Part shown: piece by piece, positions 37,238 to 52,547 of the stretch
How positions within the stretch are numbered: position 1 is the first letter of the stretch
Layout: each line of letters starts with the position of its first letter
Origin: Oceanospirillales bacterium
GTDB lineage: Bacteria; Pseudomonadota; Gammaproteobacteria; Pseudomonadales; Balneatricaceae
Length of the DNA: 55,432 nucleotides
Reading direction: 5' to 3'
Assembly (NCBI GenBank): GCA_018223185.1
Contig: JAAEYW010000024.1
Coordinates: forward strand, 1-55,432
Notes under the pieces: model-generated
What the model was told of the DNA's origin: nothing
The model's database searches: none
What the model saw: only the letters and a program-made list of their open reading frames with translations
Made by a program: the position numbers and the translations under genes

Positions 37238-37280
37238 CTTTGCGCCTGACTTAACAATGCGACTTTTGATATGGCCGCAC
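37238..37280. repeat. Structured intergenic repeat, partial copy C
   Basis: A truncated copy matching the right part of the repeat, from CTTTGCGCC to TTTTGATATGGCCGCAC. It lies between copies A and B. Confidence 0.65.
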
Positions 37281-37318
37281 ACCAACTTGGAACACTCCAA
37301 ACCCTGACCAGAATCAAA

Positions 37319-37430
37319 ACTACGAAGCGATCATCCACCCCACCATTTGCGGACGCAAATGCGAGCGAGTCAATCCAAGCAATGTTTCATTGCGCCAGGA
37401 TTTACGATGCGACTTTTGATATGGCCGCAC
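37319..37430. repeat. Structured intergenic repeat, copy B
   Basis: A 112-bp partner of copy A. The hairpin reads GCAATG-TTT-CATTGC, i.e. one A-T pair became T-A with pairing kept. The arm TTTTGATATGGC (37414-37425) pairs perfectly with GCCATATCAAAA (37457-37468), a 12-bp stem with a 31-base loop. Confidence 0.8.
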
Positions 37431-37483
37431 ACAAGCTTTAAATACACCGATCCCCAGCCATATCAAAAAACAAAAAGCCAAAA

Positions 37484-37508
37484 CAAAAAAAAGACCCCCG
37501 AAGGAGTC
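37484..37508 (-). terminator. Terminator after tuf (end of str operon)
   Basis: On the minus strand GACTCC-TTCG-GGGGTC (one T-G wobble, stable TTCG loop) is followed by eight T. It separates the str operon from S10. Confidence 0.88.
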
Positions 37509-37528
37509 TTTTTTCACATCAGCGAATA

Positions 37529-38752
37529 TTATTCGATGATTTTTGCTACAACGCCTGCACCTACTGTACGACCGCCTTCACGGATCGCAAAACGCAGACC
37601 TTCTTCCATCGCGATTGGGTTGATCAGGGTAACATCCATCTTGATGTTATCACCTGGCATTACCATCTCAACGCCTTCCGGAAGCTCACAAGCACCGGTG
37701 ATGTCAGTTGTACGGAAGTAGAACTGTGGACGATAGCCTTTGAAGAATGGAGTGTGACGACCACCCTCATCTTTTGACAGTACGTATACTTCACCTTCGA
37801 AACGAGTGTGAGGCGTAATTGTACCCGGCTTAGCCAGTACCTGACCACGCTCAACGTCGTCACGCTTAGTACCACGCAGCAGCGCACCAATGTTCTCACC
37901 TGCACGACCTTCGTCAAGCAGCTTACGGAACATCTCTACACCTGTACAGGTAGTAGTCTGAGTGTCACGGATACCAACGATCTGGATCTCTTCACCTGTT
38001 CTGACGATACCACGCTCTACACGGCCTGTTACTACAGTACCACGACCAGAGATAGAGAATACGTCCTCGATAGGCATCAGGAATGGCTGATCGATTGCAC
38101 GCTCTGGCTCAGGGATGTAACTATCCAGCGCTTCTACCAGCTTAATTACAGCAGAAGTACCCAGACCGTTCTCATCTTCACCGTTCAGCGCCATCAGTGC
38201 AGAACCTGCAATGATTGGAGTGTCATCACCTGGGAAGTCGTACTGGTCCAGCAGCTCACGCAGCTCCATTTCAACCAGTTCCAGCATCTCAGCGTATTCT
38301 TCAGAGTCAACGCCGCCGCAATCTTCAGCCAGCAGGTCAGCTTTGTTCAGGAATACTACGATGTAAGGTACACCAACCTGACGGGACAGCAGGATGTGCT
38401 CACGAGTCTGTGGCATAGGACCATCAGTCGCGCCACATACCAGAATCGCACCGTCCATCTGTGCAGCACCGGTGATCATGTTCTTCACATAGTCAGCGTG
38501 TCCCGGGCAGTCAACGTGCGCGTAGTGACGAATAGCTGAATCGTATTCAACGTGAGAGGTAGCGATAGTGATACCACGCTCACGCTCTTCAGGTGCATTG
38601 TCGATACCGTCGAATGCGACAGCCTGACCACCAAACGTTTCAGAACATACACGAGTCAGTGCAGCTGTCAGAGTTGTTTTACCGTGGTCAACGTGGCCGA
38701 TTGTACCAACGTTAACGTGCGGTTTATTACGTTCAAATTGTGCTTTAGCCAC
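37529..38752 (-). CDS. tuf: Elongation factor Tu (copy 1)
   Basis: GTPase that delivers aminoacyl-tRNA to the ribosome. 407 residues from a GTG start ([20 protein letters not shown]), longer than E. coli's 394; an insertion around [30 protein letters not shown] resembles the Pseudomonas form. G1 is GHVDHGKT (19-26), G3 [13 protein letters not shown]4 NKAD. Last gene of the str operon, 30 bp after fusA. Its coding sequence looks identical to the second copy except the last sense codon (GAA here, GAG there). Confidence 0.98.
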   Translation of the reverse strand: MAKAQFERNKPHVNVGTIGHVDHGKTTLTAALTRVCSETFGGQAVAFDGIDNAPEERERGITIATSHVEYDSAIRHYAHVDCPGHADYVKNMITGAAQMDGAILVCGATDGPMPQTREHILLSRQVGVPYIVVFLNKADLLAEDCGGVDSEEYAEMLELVEMELRELLDQYDFPGDDTPIIAGSALMALNGEDENGLGTSAVIKLVEALDSYIPEPERAIDQPFLMPIEDVFSISGRGTVVTGRVERGIVRTGEEIQIVGIRDTQTTTCTGVEMFRKLLDEGRAGENIGALLRGTKRDDVERGQVLAKPGTITPHTRFEGEVYVLSKDEGGRHTPFFKGYRPQFYFRTTDITGACELPEGVEMVMPGDNIKMDVTLINPIAMEEGLRFAIREGGRTVGAGVVAKIIE

Positions 38753-38782
38753 GATTAATTCCTCATTAATATATTGGGCAAA

Positions 38783-40873
38783 TTATCTTGCATTGATTAT
38801 AGCTTCAGCGACATTATTTGGCGCTTCAGCATAATCAAAGAATTCCATTGAGTATGTTGCACGACCCTGGGTAGCCGAACGCAGGTCGGTAGCATAACCA
38901 AACATCTCGCCCAGTGGAACCTGCGCATTGATTATCTTACCGGAACTACAATCATCCATACCCTGAACCAGACCACGACGACGGTTCAGGTCACCCATCA
39001 CGTCACCCATGTAATCTTCGGGCGTTACAACCTCTACCTTCATCATCGGCTCAAGCAGACAGGGACTTGCTTCCTGTGCAAATTTCTTGAGCGCCTGAGA
39101 GGCAGCAATTTTAAACGCCATCTCGTTAGAGTCAACTTCATGGAAGGATCCATCATAGAGACGAGCTTTCAGGCCGATGAGCGGATAGCCGGCAATAACG
39201 CCGTTCTTCATCTGCTCTTCGATACCCTTTTCAATCGCCGGGATGTATTCCTTTGGAATAGAACCACCCACGACCTCATTGATGAACTCCAGGCCTTCCT
39301 TGTCAGACGGACTGAACTCAATGACTACATGGCCATACTGACCACGACCACCAGACTGACGAATAAACTTATGGTTTGCATCGACAGACTGACGGATTTT
39401 CTCGCGATAGGCTACCTGTGGCTTACCGATGTTCGCTTCCACGCTGAATTCACGCTTCATACGATCCACCAGAATATCCAGGTGCAATTCGCCCATACCA
39501 GAGATAATTGTCTGACCGGTCTCCGGATCAGTCGCTACCCGGAAAGAGGGATCTTCCTGAGCAAGCTTGCCCAGCGCGACACCCATTTTTTCCTGGTCTG
39601 CCTGTGATCTTGGCTCAACCGCTACAGAGATAACCGGCTCAGGAAACTCCATACGCTCCAGAATGATCTTATGATCAGGATTACACAGAGTATCTCCGGT
39701 AGTTACATCTTTCATACCGATCAGAGCAGCGATATCGCCTGCGCGAACCTCTTTAATCTCTTCACGGTTATTTGCGTGCATCTGCACCATCCGCCCAACG
39801 CGCTCTTTCTTACCCTTAACAGTGTTAACAACACTGTCGCCGGAAGCCAGCACGCCGGAGTACACCCGAACAAACGTCAGGGTACCGACAAACGGGTCAG
39901 TCGCTATTTTAAAAGCCAGAGCCGCAAAAGGCGCAGAGTCATCCGCTTCACGTGTCTCAAGGGTTTCATCGTCATCGAGCGTACCCTCAATCGCCTTAAC
40001 TTCTACCGGCGACGGCATATACTCAATCACAGCATCCAGCACTGCCTGAACACCCTTATTCTTGAACGCAGAACCTGCCTGCATCAGAACAAGGTCGTTA
40101 TCCAGGGTGCGGCGACGCAGACCCGCCTTGATCTCTTCGTTGGACAGATCACCTTCTTCAAGGTACTTATCCATCAGCTCTTCAGATGCTTCCGCTGCAG
40201 CCTCAATCAACTGCTCACGCAGTGTTTCAGCCTGCTCCTGCAACTCGGCAGGGATATCGTAAAGCTCGTATGTCATCCCCTGATCAGCTTCGTTCCACAT
40301 AATGGCCTTCATGCGAATCAGATCGACAACACCTTTAAACTCGTCTTCTGCACCGATCGGAAAATTGAGCGGCACAGCGTTAGCGCCCAGACGCTCTTTC
40401 AACTGCCTGACCACCATAAAGAAGTCAGCACCGGCACGGTCCATCTTATTGACGAACACCATGCGCGGAACTTCATACTTATCGGCCTGACGCCAGACAG
40501 TCTCAGTCTGAGGCTGCACACCGGAAGATGCACACAACACCACAACCGCACCATCAAGCACTCGCAGAGAACGTTCAACCTCAATAGTGAAGTCAACATG
40601 CCCCGGGGTGTCGATAATGTTGATCCGATGCTGATCAAACTGCTGACTCATGCCACTCCAGAAACAGGTGGTCGCAGCGGAGGTGATAGTGATACCACGC
40701 TCCTGTTCCTGCTCCATCCAGTCCATGGTCGCTGCGCCATCATGAACTTCACCGATCTTATGAGACATACCGGTGTAGAACAAAATACGCTCAGTCGTCG
40801 TGGTTTTACCAGCATCAACATGGGCACAGATACCGATATTTCGGTACCGGTTAATAGGCGTTTTACGAGCCAA
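38783..40873 (-). CDS. fusA: Elongation factor G
   Basis: GTPase driving ribosomal translocation and recycling. 696 residues (E. coli 704). G1 AHVDAGKT, the switch region [12 protein letters not shown]3 DTPGHVDF and G4 NKMDRAGA are all present; domain IV includes [12 protein letters not shown]. The only possible start for [14 protein letters not shown] is TTG (plus-strand 40871-40873): an in-frame TGA lies two codons upstream and no Met follows nearby. GAGG sits about eight bases before. A TTG start is unusual for so highly expressed a gene. Confidence 0.97.
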   Translation of the reverse strand: MARKTPINRYRNIGICAHVDAGKTTTTERILFYTGMSHKIGEVHDGAATMDWMEQEQERGITITSAATTCFWSGMSQQFDQHRINIIDTPGHVDFTIEVERSLRVLDGAVVVLCASSGVQPQTETVWRQADKYEVPRMVFVNKMDRAGADFFMVVRQLKERLGANAVPLNFPIGAEDEFKGVVDLIRMKAIMWNEADQGMTYELYDIPAELQEQAETLREQLIEAAAEASEELMDKYLEEGDLSNEEIKAGLRRRTLDNDLVLMQAGSAFKNKGVQAVLDAVIEYMPSPVEVKAIEGTLDDDETLETREADDSAPFAALAFKIATDPFVGTLTFVRVYSGVLASGDSVVNTVKGKKERVGRMVQMHANNREEIKEVRAGDIAALIGMKDVTTGDTLCNPDHKIILERMEFPEPVISVAVEPRSQADQEKMGVALGKLAQEDPSFRVATDPETGQTIISGMGELHLDILVDRMKREFSVEANIGKPQVAYREKIRQSVDANHKFIRQSGGRGQYGHVVIEFSPSDKEGLEFINEVVGGSIPKEYIPAIEKGIEEQMKNGVIAGYPLIGLKARLYDGSFHEVDSNEMAFKIAASQALKKFAQEASPCLLEPMMKVEVVTPEDYMGDVMGDLNRRRGLVQGMDDCSSGKIINAQVPLGEMFGYATDLRSATQGRATYSMEFFDYAEAPNNVAEAIINAR

Positions 40874-40915
40874 AACTCAATCCTCAGAACTTACATCAAA
40901 AGCTTTAACAAAAGC

Positions 40916-41401
<486 letters not shown>

Positions 41402-41483
41402 CTACAGGTCTTCAGGTTATTTCAGGAATTGATACCTGACCTTACTCTTATTGCTTGCGGTCTAGCTCTAGTTGTATAGGCGG

Positions 41484-41497
41484 GCTGTTTAAACAGC
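41484..41497. promoter_or_regulatory. Palindrome in the rpsL-rpsG spacer
   Basis: GCTGTTTAAACAGC is a perfect 14-bp palindrome in the transcribed spacer where E. coli S7 binds its own mRNA. A regulatory role is inferred only from position. Confidence 0.35.
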
Positions 41498-41530
41498 GGT
41501 GCCGGACTTCTGTCGCCGTCCCGTAAACAC

Positions 41531-41905
41531 TTAAGACTTAGGACGCTTGGTACCGTACTTAGAACGACCCTGTTTACGGTCGTTAACGCCACTGGTATCC
41601 AGTGCGCCACGTACTGTGTGGTAACGAACACCCGGCAAGTCTTTTACACGACCACCACGGATCAGAACAACAGAGTGCTCCTGCAGGTTATGACCTTCAC
41701 CACCGATGTAGGAAGTAACCTCATATCCGTTTGTCAAACGAACACGACACACTTTACGCAGTGCTGAGTTCGGTTTCTTAGGGGTTGTTGTATAGACGCG
41801 GGTACAAACGCCACGGCGCTGAGGACATGCCTGCAATGCAGGTACATCACTCTTTACCACTTTGCGCTTGCGCGGCTGTCGTACCAGCTGGTTAATAGTT
41901 GCCAT
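41531..41905 (-). CDS. rpsL: 30S ribosomal protein S12
   Basis: Decoding-centre protein. 124 residues as in E. coli. The streptomycin-relevant positions are wild type: [11 protein letters not shown] and [13 protein letters not shown] keep their lysines. First gene of the str operon, with its own promoter upstream. Confidence 0.98.
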   Translation of the reverse strand: MATINQLVRQPRKRKVVKSDVPALQACPQRRGVCTRVYTTTPKKPNSALRKVCRVRLTNGYEVTSYIGGEGHNLQEHSVVLIRGGRVKDLPGVRYHTVRGALDTSGVNDRKQGRSKYGTKRPKS

Positions 41906-41941
41906 TAAGCAAACTCCACGCTTTTATTTAAGCACTAAAAA

Positions 41942-41963
41942 ACAGGATTTTTTTCACTCCTGT
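41942..41963 (-). promoter_or_regulatory. Attenuator-like hairpin in the str leader
   Basis: ACAGGA / TCCTGT arms with a 10-base loop, followed on the transcript strand by six T. It sits between the str promoter and rpsL, so it could act as a weak attenuator. Confidence 0.45.
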
Positions 41964-41978
41964 CACGAAAGGGCCGAG

Positions 41979-42008
41979 ATTGTACTCAATCACGGCCCAT
42001 CAGGTCAA
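41979..42008 (-). promoter_or_regulatory. str-operon promoter (before rpsL)
   Basis: Minus-strand TTGACC (42008-42003), 18-bp spacer, TACAAT (41984-41979). A GGGCCG / CGGCCC inverted repeat spans the -10 region. It shows independent transcription of rpsL-rpsG-fusA-tuf downstream of rpoC. Confidence 0.7.
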
Positions 42009-42086
42009 TATTCGACCAGATAATAGATAGTAATTTTTGGATCTTTCTTTCGATCACCGCCAGGAACTATCTGTATATGACCCTGC

Positions 42087-42118
42087 GGACAGGCCCTGAA
42101 ACTAATCAGAACCTGTCC
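42087..42118 (-). promoter_or_regulatory. Inverted repeat after the rpoC stop
   Basis: GGACAGG (42087-42093) and CCTGTCC (42112-42118) with an 18-base loop directly follow the rpoC stop. There is no T-tract, so this is more likely a stabilising or processing hairpin than a terminator. Confidence 0.45.
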
Positions 42119-42125
42119 AGGCTCA

Positions 42126-45100
42126 TTATTCTGAATCGGGCATCGCTGCCTGATTCAATGCAGCAGTCAGAGCCAATTGAACGTCTTCTGCACTAACAGA
42201 AACGTTATCATCGACTTTGAGCGCCTTACGCTTACGCGCCTTGTGGTATGCCAGACCAGTACCGGCCGGTATCAGACGACCCACAACAACGTTCTCTTTG
42301 AGACCGCGCAGATAGTCTTTCTTACCACACACCGCACCTTCTGTGAGTACGCGGGTTGTCTCCTGGAAGGACGCCGCAGAGATGAACGACTCAGTCGCCA
42401 GAGAAGCCTTGGTAATACCCAGCAGTACACGATCATACTTAGCCAGAATCTTACCTTCCGCTTCCAGCCGCTTGTTCTCCTCAACAACCTGATGGTATTC
42501 AACCTGCTCACCGTTGATGAACGAGCTGTCACCGCTGGCGGTAATATCTACCTTACGCAGCATCTGACGCACGATCACTTCGATATGCTTATCGTTGATA
42601 CCTACACCCTGCAGACGGTAAACGTCCTGTATCTCAGAGGTGATGTACTTCGCCAGCTCAGCTACACCCTTGATACGCAGAATATCATGCGGGTTAGACG
42701 GGCCGTCGGATATGATCTCACCCTTCTGTACGGTTTCACCTTCGAATACGTTCAGGTTACGCCACTTAGGAATCATGATCTCCATCGGATCTGCATTCTG
42801 CGGGCTGATAACCAGACGCTTCTTACCCTTAGTCTCCTTACCAAAAGTAACGGTACCGGAGATCTCTGCCAGGATAGAGGACTCTTTTGGCCTACGCGCC
42901 TCGAACAGGTCAGCAACCCGTGGCAGACCACCGGTGATATCCTTGTTCACAGAACCTTCCTGCGGAATACGCGCCAGTACGTCACCAATACCAACCTCTG
43001 CACCGTTGTTCAGGTTCAGGATCGCTTTTGCTGGCAGCAGGTACTGTGCCGGAGAATCTGTTCCCGGGTGGAACAGGTCATCACCGGTGGCTGCGTCGAC
43101 CAGACGAATCATCGGACGGATCTCTTTACCCGCCGCCGGACGTACAGCCGGATCGAGAACCTCGATAGTCGACAGGCCTGTCAGTTCGTCGGTCTGCTGC
43201 TTGACGGTAATACCATCATCAATACCCACAAACTCAAGTTTACCCGCTACCTCAGAGATGATCGGGTGGGTATGGGGATCCCAGTTAGCAACGATAGAGC
43301 CAGCTTCAACGCGGGAGCCATCCTTAACCTTGATAACAGAACCGTACGGCAGCTTATAACGCTCTCGCTCACGACCGTGCTCATCAGTTACACCCAGCTC
43401 ACCGGAACGGGAGGTTGCAACCAGAGAACCATCAGCCTTCTCTACCGACTTCAGGTTGTGCATCCGGATCTCACCGGAGTTCTTAACCTGAACGCTGTCA
43501 ACCGCTGCTGCCCGTGATGCCGCACCACCGATGTGGAAGGTACGCATGGTGAGCTGTGTACCCGGCTCACCGATAGACTGAGCAGCAATAACACCGACCG
43601 CTTCACCCGGGTTAACCCGATGACCACGACCCAGATCACGACCATAACACTTAGAGCACAGACCGAAGGTTGTTTCACAGGTAATCGCACTGCGAACAAT
43701 AATCTCATCGATAGAGGAGTAACGCTCCTCATCATCAAGACGCTTAACCCAGGCCTCGTCCATCAAAGTGCCCGCTTCGATCAGCACTTCTTTACCCGTT
43801 GGGTCCATTACATCCAGAGCCACTACACGACCCAGAACACGGTAACCCAGACCTACCACAACATCGCCACCTTCAATCAGCGGCTGCATGATCAGACCTT
43901 CTTCAGTACCACAGTCTTCTTCAGTGATAACCAGATCCTGTGCCACGTCAACCAGACGACGGGTCAGGTAACCGGAGTTCGCTGTTTTCAGTGCGGTATC
44001 AGCAAGACCCTTACGAGCACCGTGAGTAGAGATGAAGTACTGAAGTACGTTCAGACCTTCACGGAAGTTCGCAGTGATTGGCGTTTCGATGATCGAGCCA
44101 TCCGGCTTAGCCATCAGACCACGCATACCGGCCAGCTGACGAATCTGCGCCGCACTACCCCGGGCACCGGAGTCAGCCATCATATAAACAGAGTTGAAAG
44201 AGTCCTGAGCTTCAAGCTCACCGTCACGGTTAATGACCTCTTCCTTCTTCAGGTTATCCATCATCTTCTTAGCCAGAATCTCGTTGGCACGAGACCAGAT
44301 ATCGATAACCTTATTGTATTTCTCACCCTGGGTAACCAGACCGTCAGCATACTGCATCTCGATCTCTTTCACTTCTGCATCAGCGGAGGTGATGATATCG
44401 ACTTTCTCATCCGGGATAACGAAGTCGTTAACACCGATTGAAGAACCGGAAACAGTTGCCTGACGGAAACCCATGTACATCACCTGGTCTGCGAAGATAA
44501 CGGTATCCTTCAGACCAACGATACGGTAAGCGGTGTTGATCAGGCGCGAAATCGCCTTCTTCGTCATCGCCTGGTTTACCAGTTCAAACGGCAGACCTTT
44601 TGGCACGATATTAAACAGCATGGCACGGCCAACAGTAGTGTCCTGAATGGTCGTACGGTGCTCTTCATTACCTTCGATGTCACGAATGGTCTCACTGATG
44701 CGGACTTTTACCCGCGCCTGCAGATCAACCTGTTTGGCGCCGTAGGCACGCTGAACTTCCATGATATCGGCAAATACCATACCTTCGCCCTGAGCGTTGA
44801 TACGGTCACGGGTCATCCAGTACAGGCCCAGTACCACGTCCTGAGACGGTACGATGATAGGCTCACCGTTCGCTGGTGACAGAACGTTGTTGGTTGACAT
44901 CATCAGCGCGCGGGCTTCCAGCTGCGCTTCGATAGTCAGCGGTACGTGTACCGCCATCTGGTCACCGTCAAAGTCGGCGTTGTAGGCAGCACACACCAGC
45001 GGGTGCAGCTGAATCGCTTTACCTTCGATCAGTACTGGCTCAAACGCCTGGATACCCAGACGGTGAAGTGTTGGCGCACGGTTCAGCATGATAGGGTGTT

Positions 45101-46352
45101 CACGGATTACTTCATCCAGAATATCCCAGACCAGCGACTCTTCGCGCTCAACCATCTTCTTAGCGGCTTTAATGGTAGTCGCATGACCACGCAGCTCCAG
45201 CTTGGAGAAGATAAATGGCTTAAACAGTTCCAGCGCCATTTTCTTAGGCAGACCACACTGATGCAGACGCAGGTATGGACCTACCACGATTACCGAACGA
45301 CCGGAGTAGTCAACCCGCTTACCCAGCAGGTTCTGACGGAAACGACCCTGCTTACCCTTGATCATATCAGCCAGGGATTTCAGAGGACGCTTGTTAGAAC
45401 CGGTGATCGCACGACCGCGACGACCGTTATCCAGCAGCGCATCAACAGATTCCTGCAACATACGCTTTTCGTTACGTACGATGATATCCGGTGCGCTAAG
45501 ATCCAGCAGCCGCTTCAGACGGTTGTTACGGTTGATAACCCGACGGTACAGATCGTTCAGGTCAGAGGTCGCGAAACGACCACCATCCAGAGGCACAAGC
45601 GGGCGCAGATCTGGCGGCAGAACCGGCAGAACCTGGAGAATCATCCACTCGGGCTTGTTACCGGAGGTGTAAAAACCTTCCAGCAGCTTCAGACGCTTGG
45701 ACAGCTTCTTAATCTTGGTTTCAGAGTTAGTCGCAGGCAGCTCTTCACGCATAACCTCGATCTCTTCAGCAAGATCGATAGACTTCAGCAACTCCTGGAT
45801 AGCTTCAGCACCCATACGGGCATCAAAGTCATCACCAAACTCTTCCAGCGCTTCAAAATACTGCTCATCATTCATCAGCTGACCACGCTCAAGCGTAGTC
45901 ATACCCGGATCGATAACAACAAACGATTCGAAGTACAGCACCCGCTCAATATCACGCAGCGTCATATCCAGCATCAGACCGATACGGGACGGCAGAGACT
46001 TCAGGAACCAGATATGAGCAACAGGAGAAGCCAGCTCAATGTGACCCATACGTTCACGACGAACCTTAGCCAGTGCAACTTCAACGCCACACTTCTCACA
46101 GATAACACCACGGTGCTTGAGACGTTTGTATTTGCCACAAAGACACTCATAGTCTTTTACCGGACCAAAAATTTTGGCACAGAACAGACCATCACGTTCA
46201 GGCTTAAACGTACGGTAGTTGATGGTTTCTGGCTTTTTAACTTCACCAAAAGACCAGGAACGGATCATCTCAGGTGATGCCAGACCGATACGGATCGAGT
46301 CAAACTCGTCGTTCTGTCCCTGGGATTTCAACAGATTAAGTAAATCTTTCAT
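42126..46352 (-). CDS. rpoC: RNA polymerase beta' subunit
   Basis: Catalytic subunit of RNA polymerase, 1408 residues (E. coli 1407). The N-terminal zinc ribbon uses Cys70, Cys72, Cys85 and Cys88. The active-site magnesium motif [12 protein letters not shown] lies near residue 460, the second zinc site is built from [17 protein letters not shown], and the trigger-loop region ([12 protein letters not shown]) is intact. It follows rpoB by 72 bp, with a GCGCAGC / GCTGCGC hairpin between. GAGGAG lies before the ATG. Confidence 0.98.
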   Translation of the reverse strand: MKDLLNLLKSQGQNDEFDSIRIGLASPEMIRSWSFGEVKKPETINYRTFKPERDGLFCAKIFGPVKDYECLCGKYKRLKHRGVICEKCGVEVALAKVRRERMGHIELASPVAHIWFLKSLPSRIGLMLDMTLRDIERVLYFESFVVIDPGMTTLERGQLMNDEQYFEALEEFGDDFDARMGAEAIQELLKSIDLAEEIEVMREELPATNSETKIKKLSKRLKLLEGFYTSGNKPEWMILQVLPVLPPDLRPLVPLDGGRFATSDLNDLYRRVINRNNRLKRLLDLSAPDIIVRNEKRMLQESVDALLDNGRRGRAITGSNKRPLKSLADMIKGKQGRFRQNLLGKRVDYSGRSVIVVGPYLRLHQCGLPKKMALELFKPFIFSKLELRGHATTIKAAKKMVEREESLVWDILDEVIREHPIMLNRAPTLHRLGIQAFEPVLIEGKAIQLHPLVCAAYNADFDGDQMAVHVPLTIEAQLEARALMMSTNNVLSPANGEPIIVPSQDVVLGLYWMTRDRINAQGEGMVFADIMEVQRAYGAKQVDLQARVKVRISETIRDIEGNEEHRTTIQDTTVGRAMLFNIVPKGLPFELVNQAMTKKAISRLINTAYRIVGLKDTVIFADQVMYMGFRQATVSGSSIGVNDFVIPDEKVDIITSADAEVKEIEMQYADGLVTQGEKYNKVIDIWSRANEILAKKMMDNLKKEEVINRDGELEAQDSFNSVYMMADSGARGSAAQIRQLAGMRGLMAKPDGSIIETPITANFREGLNVLQYFISTHGARKGLADTALKTANSGYLTRRLVDVAQDLVITEEDCGTEEGLIMQPLIEGGDVVVGLGYRVLGRVVALDVMDPTGKEVLIEAGTLMDEAWVKRLDDEERYSSIDEIIVRSAITCETTFGLCSKCYGRDLGRGHRVNPGEAVGVIAAQSIGEPGTQLTMRTFHIGGAASRAAAVDSVQVKNSGEIRMHNLKSVEKADGSLVATSRSGELGVTDEHGRERERYKLPYGSVIKVKDGSRVEAGSIVANWDPHTHPIISEVAGKLEFVGIDDGITVKQQTDELTGLSTIEVLDPAVRPAAGKEIRPMIRLVDAATGDDLFHPGTDSPAQYLLPAKAILNLNNGAEVGIGDVLARIPQEGSVNKDITGGLPRVADLFEARRPKESSILAEISGTVTFGKETKGKKRLVISPQNADPMEIMIPKWRNLNVFEGETVQKGEIISDGPSNPHDILRIKGVAELAKYITSEIQDVYRLQGVGINDKHIEVIVRQMLRKVDITASGDSSFINGEQVEYHQVVEENKRLEAEGKILAKYDRVLLGITKASLATESFISAASFQETTRVLTEGAVCGKKDYLRGLKENVVVGRLIPAGTGLAYHKARKRKALKVDDNVSVSAEDVQLALTAALNQAAMPDSE

Positions 46353-46380
46353 TTCATTCAGCTCCTCGGGGGAGTTGACC

Positions 46381-46403
46381 GCGCAGCGGTTAATCAGCTG
46401 CGC
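46381..46403 (-). promoter_or_regulatory. Hairpin in the rpoB-rpoC spacer
   Basis: Perfect 7-bp arms GCGCAGC (46381-46387) and GCTGCGC (46397-46403) with a 9-base loop, no T-tract. Probably an mRNA processing or stability element. Confidence 0.5.
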
Positions 46404-46424
46404 AGCAAACTATCTGTTAAAGGG

Positions 46425-50525
<4,101 letters not shown>

Positions 50526-50591
50526 CTAAGTTCCCCAGCATCTGCACCTGAAAAATTCAAACAAACCGAAGGAAATTTCTCGGTTTGTGAA

Positions 50592-50620
50592 CCGTTATTA
50601 TTTGCTCTTACTAATAACGG
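50592..50620 (-). promoter_or_regulatory. Long stem upstream of rpoB, RNase III-like processing site
   Basis: Perfect 9-bp arms CCGTTATTA (50592-50600) and TAATAACGG (50612-50620) with an 11-base loop. It comes right after the rplL-rpoB attenuator, the place where E. coli transcripts are cut by RNase III. Confidence 0.5.
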
Positions 50621-50650
50621 AAAAAGGCCGGTGGCATGTTGCCACCAGCC
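50621..50650 (-). terminator. Attenuator between rplL and rpoB
   Basis: An 11-bp stem (plus GGCCGGTGGCA with TGCCACCAGCC; a G-U wobble on the transcript) with a 3-base loop, then five T on the minus strand. It matches the position of the E. coli partial terminator that lowers rpoBC expression relative to ribosomal proteins. Confidence 0.75.
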
Positions 50651-50697
50651 GTAGATGTATCAGCTACTAAATAGTCTGATACGAAGCATAGCGCTGC

Positions 50698-51072
50698 TTA
50701 CTTAACTTCAACAGTTGCGCCAGCTTCTTCCAGAGCAGCTTTAAGTGCTTCTGCGTCTTCCTTGCTAACACCTTCTTTAACAGCAGCAGGAGCGCCGTCA
50801 ACCATACCTTTAGCTTCTTTCAAGCCCAGGCCAGTTGCTGCACGAACAGCTTTAATTACGTTTACTTTCTTCTCGCCAGCAGAGGTAAGAATAACGTCGA
50901 ATTCAGTCTGCTCTTCAGCAGCAGCACCAGCATCAGCGCCAGCAACACCTGCAACTGCAACAGCGGCAGCAGATACACCGAATTTCTCTTCCATTGCTTC
51001 AACCAGTGCAACGACGTCCATTACAGACATTTCAGCGATTGCGTTCAGGATATCTTCTTTAGATACGGACAT
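50698..51072 (-). CDS. rplL: 50S ribosomal protein L7/L12
   Basis: Stalk protein that recruits translation factors, present in several copies. Starting at [21 protein letters not shown] gives 124 residues; a TTG two codons upstream is less likely, as AGGA spacing favours the ATG. N-terminal dimerisation helices, Ala/Gly-rich hinge ([14 protein letters not shown]) and the factor-binding domain with [22 protein letters not shown] are clear. Confidence 0.97.
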   Translation of the reverse strand: MSVSKEDILNAIAEMSVMDVVALVEAMEEKFGVSAAAVAVAGVAGADAGAAAEEQTEFDVILTSAGEKKVNVIKAVRAATGLGLKEAKGMVDGAPAAVKEGVSKEDAEALKAALEEAGATVEVK

Positions 51073-51135
51073 GTTCAATTCCTAAAATATTCGAGCCTGA
51101 GGCTCTTAAACTCGTTTCTTAAGCGGCTTTTAAAA

Positions 51136-51630
51136 TTAAGCAGCTTCTTGTTCTTTCTGTTCGCGAACAGCCGCGATAGTGCGGACCAGCTTGCCTGCTG
51201 CAGCTTCTTTCATGCAGCCCATCAGCTTGGCGATCGCTTCGTCGTATGTTGGCAGAGAAGCCAGCATAGAAATATCAACGATCTGTCCTTCGAAAGCAGC
51301 GGTCTTCAGCTCCAGCTTGTCATTTCCCCTTGCGAAATCTTTCAGAATTCGCGCACCGGCACCTGGGTGCTCAGTAGAGAATGCAATCAGAGTCGGACCT
51401 ACGAATGAATCCGTGATACATTCGAAATCAGAGCCTTCTACTGCACGACGTGCAAGCGTGTTACGTACGACGCGCAGCCATACTCCCGCCTCACGTGCCT
51501 GCTTACGCAGTTCAGTCATCTTCTCAACGGAAACACCGCGAGAATCTGCAACTACAGCAGAGAGAGCGCCCTTGGCAGCTTCCTGGACTTCAGCGACAAT
51601 CGCTTTTTTATCTTCGAGTCCTAATGCCAC
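51136..51630 (-). CDS. rplJ: 50S ribosomal protein L10
   Basis: Stalk base that binds L7/L12 dimers and 23S rRNA; in E. coli the L10-L12 complex represses its own leader. 164 residues; [33 protein letters not shown] is diagnostic, and the C-terminal helix binds L12. A 221-bp structured leader precedes it. Confidence 0.97.
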   Translation of the reverse strand: MALGLEDKKAIVAEVQEAAKGALSAVVADSRGVSVEKMTELRKQAREAGVWLRVVRNTLARRAVEGSDFECITDSFVGPTLIAFSTEHPGAGARILKDFARGNDKLELKTAAFEGQIVDISMLASLPTYDEAIAKLMGCMKEAAAGKLVRTIAAVREQKEQEAA

Positions 51631-51639
51631 GATTTACTC

Positions 51640-51760
51640 CTGGGTTTAGTCTTTTCGACTGTTTACCATTCACTTCAGCATCAATCACTGAAGCGCCGAG
51701 TACGGTGGTTAAATTGATCCTGTGAAGGGGATCACACCGTCTGCGCAGGTTGATAGATTA
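51640..51760 (-). promoter_or_regulatory. rplJ mRNA leader, probable L10(L12)4 autoregulatory site
   Basis: The leader contains a CTTCAG / CTGAAG stem (arms 51673-51678 and 51688-51693), and its transcript reads GGTGTGATCCCC... CAGGATCAATTTAAC before it, resembling the known gammaproteobacterial L10 leader. A covariance search with the L10_leader model would settle it. Confidence 0.55.
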
Positions 51761-51805
51761 AGAGTCCGGTCACATTCGCCATCCTCACCTGCGGTCTTTG
51801 ACGAC

Positions 51806-51826
51806 CTCTGCAGCCAGGCTGCAGAG
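51806..51826. promoter_or_regulatory. Strong hairpin in the rplA-rplJ spacer
   Basis: Perfect 9-bp arms CTCTGCAGC and GCTGCAGAG with a 3-base loop, 25 bp after the rplA stop. There is no T-tract on the transcript strand, so it is more likely a processing or stabilising hairpin than a terminator. Confidence 0.5.
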
Positions 51827-51851
51827 ACCCTCAATTTTTCCTGAAAACCGA

Positions 51852-52547
51852 TTAAACGCTCAGAGAGCTCTGATCGATTGCCAGGCCTGGCCCCATAGTG
51901 GTGGACAGGGTAACTTTCTTCATGTATACGCCTTTAGCGGAAGCAGGCTTCAGCTTTTTCAGCTCGCCCAGCAGCGCCTCAAGGTTGGCTTTGATAGCGT
52001 CAGCTTCGAAGCCAACTTTACCAACGCCAGCGTGAATAATACCGTTTTTGTCAGTACGGAAACGCACCTGACCTGCCTTGGCGTTGTTTACCGCAGTAAC
52101 AACATCAGGCGTTACAGTACCAACCTTAGGGTTTGGCATCAGGCCGCGTGGACCCAGAATCTGACCCAGCTGACCGACAACACGCATCGCATCCGGAGTT
52201 GCGATAACAACGTCAAAATTCAGGTCGCCACCTTTAATCTGCTCGGCAAGATCATCAAAACCAACAACATCAGCGCCAGCTTCTTTAGCTTTCTCAGCGT
52301 TTTCGCCCTGAGCAAATACAGCTACACGAACATCTTTACCAGTACCGCTTGGCAGAACACTTGAACCACGAACGTTCTGGTCAGATTTACGCGGGTCAAC
52401 ACCCAGATTTACTGCAACATCCACAGACTCTTTAAAGCCAACAGAAGACAGTTCATTCAGCAGCGCAACAGCATCAGCAACAGAGTACTGCTTGCCTGAC
52501 TGAACTTTTTCAGCAATCGCCTTTTGGCGTTTAGACAACTTAGCCAT
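51852..52547 (-). CDS. rplA: 50S ribosomal protein L1
   Basis: L1-stalk protein that escorts E-site tRNA; in E. coli it represses the rplKA m[21 protein letters not shown] gives 231 residues. The ATG overlaps the rplK stop by one base (TGATG), with AAGGAG upstream; a GTG one codon earlier is also possible. The conserved [18 protein letters not shown] segment is present. Confidence 0.97.
   Translation of the reverse strand: MAKLSKRQKAIAEKVQSGKQYSVADAVALLNELSSVGFKESVDVAVNLGVDPRKSDQNVRGSSVLPSGTGKDVRVAVFAQGENAEKAKEAGADVVGFDDLAEQIKGGDLNFDVVIATPDAMRVVGQLGQILGPRGLMPNPKVGTVTPDVVTAVNNAKAGQVRFRTDKNGIIHAGVGKVGFEADAIKANLEALLGELKKLKPASAKGVYMKKVTLSTTMGPGLAIDQSSLSV

Noticed and set aside
37347-37721. 124-codon plus-strand ORF spanning repeat copy B and the tuf end
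   Set aside because: Crosses the tuf terminator and coding region; an artefact of the antisense frame.
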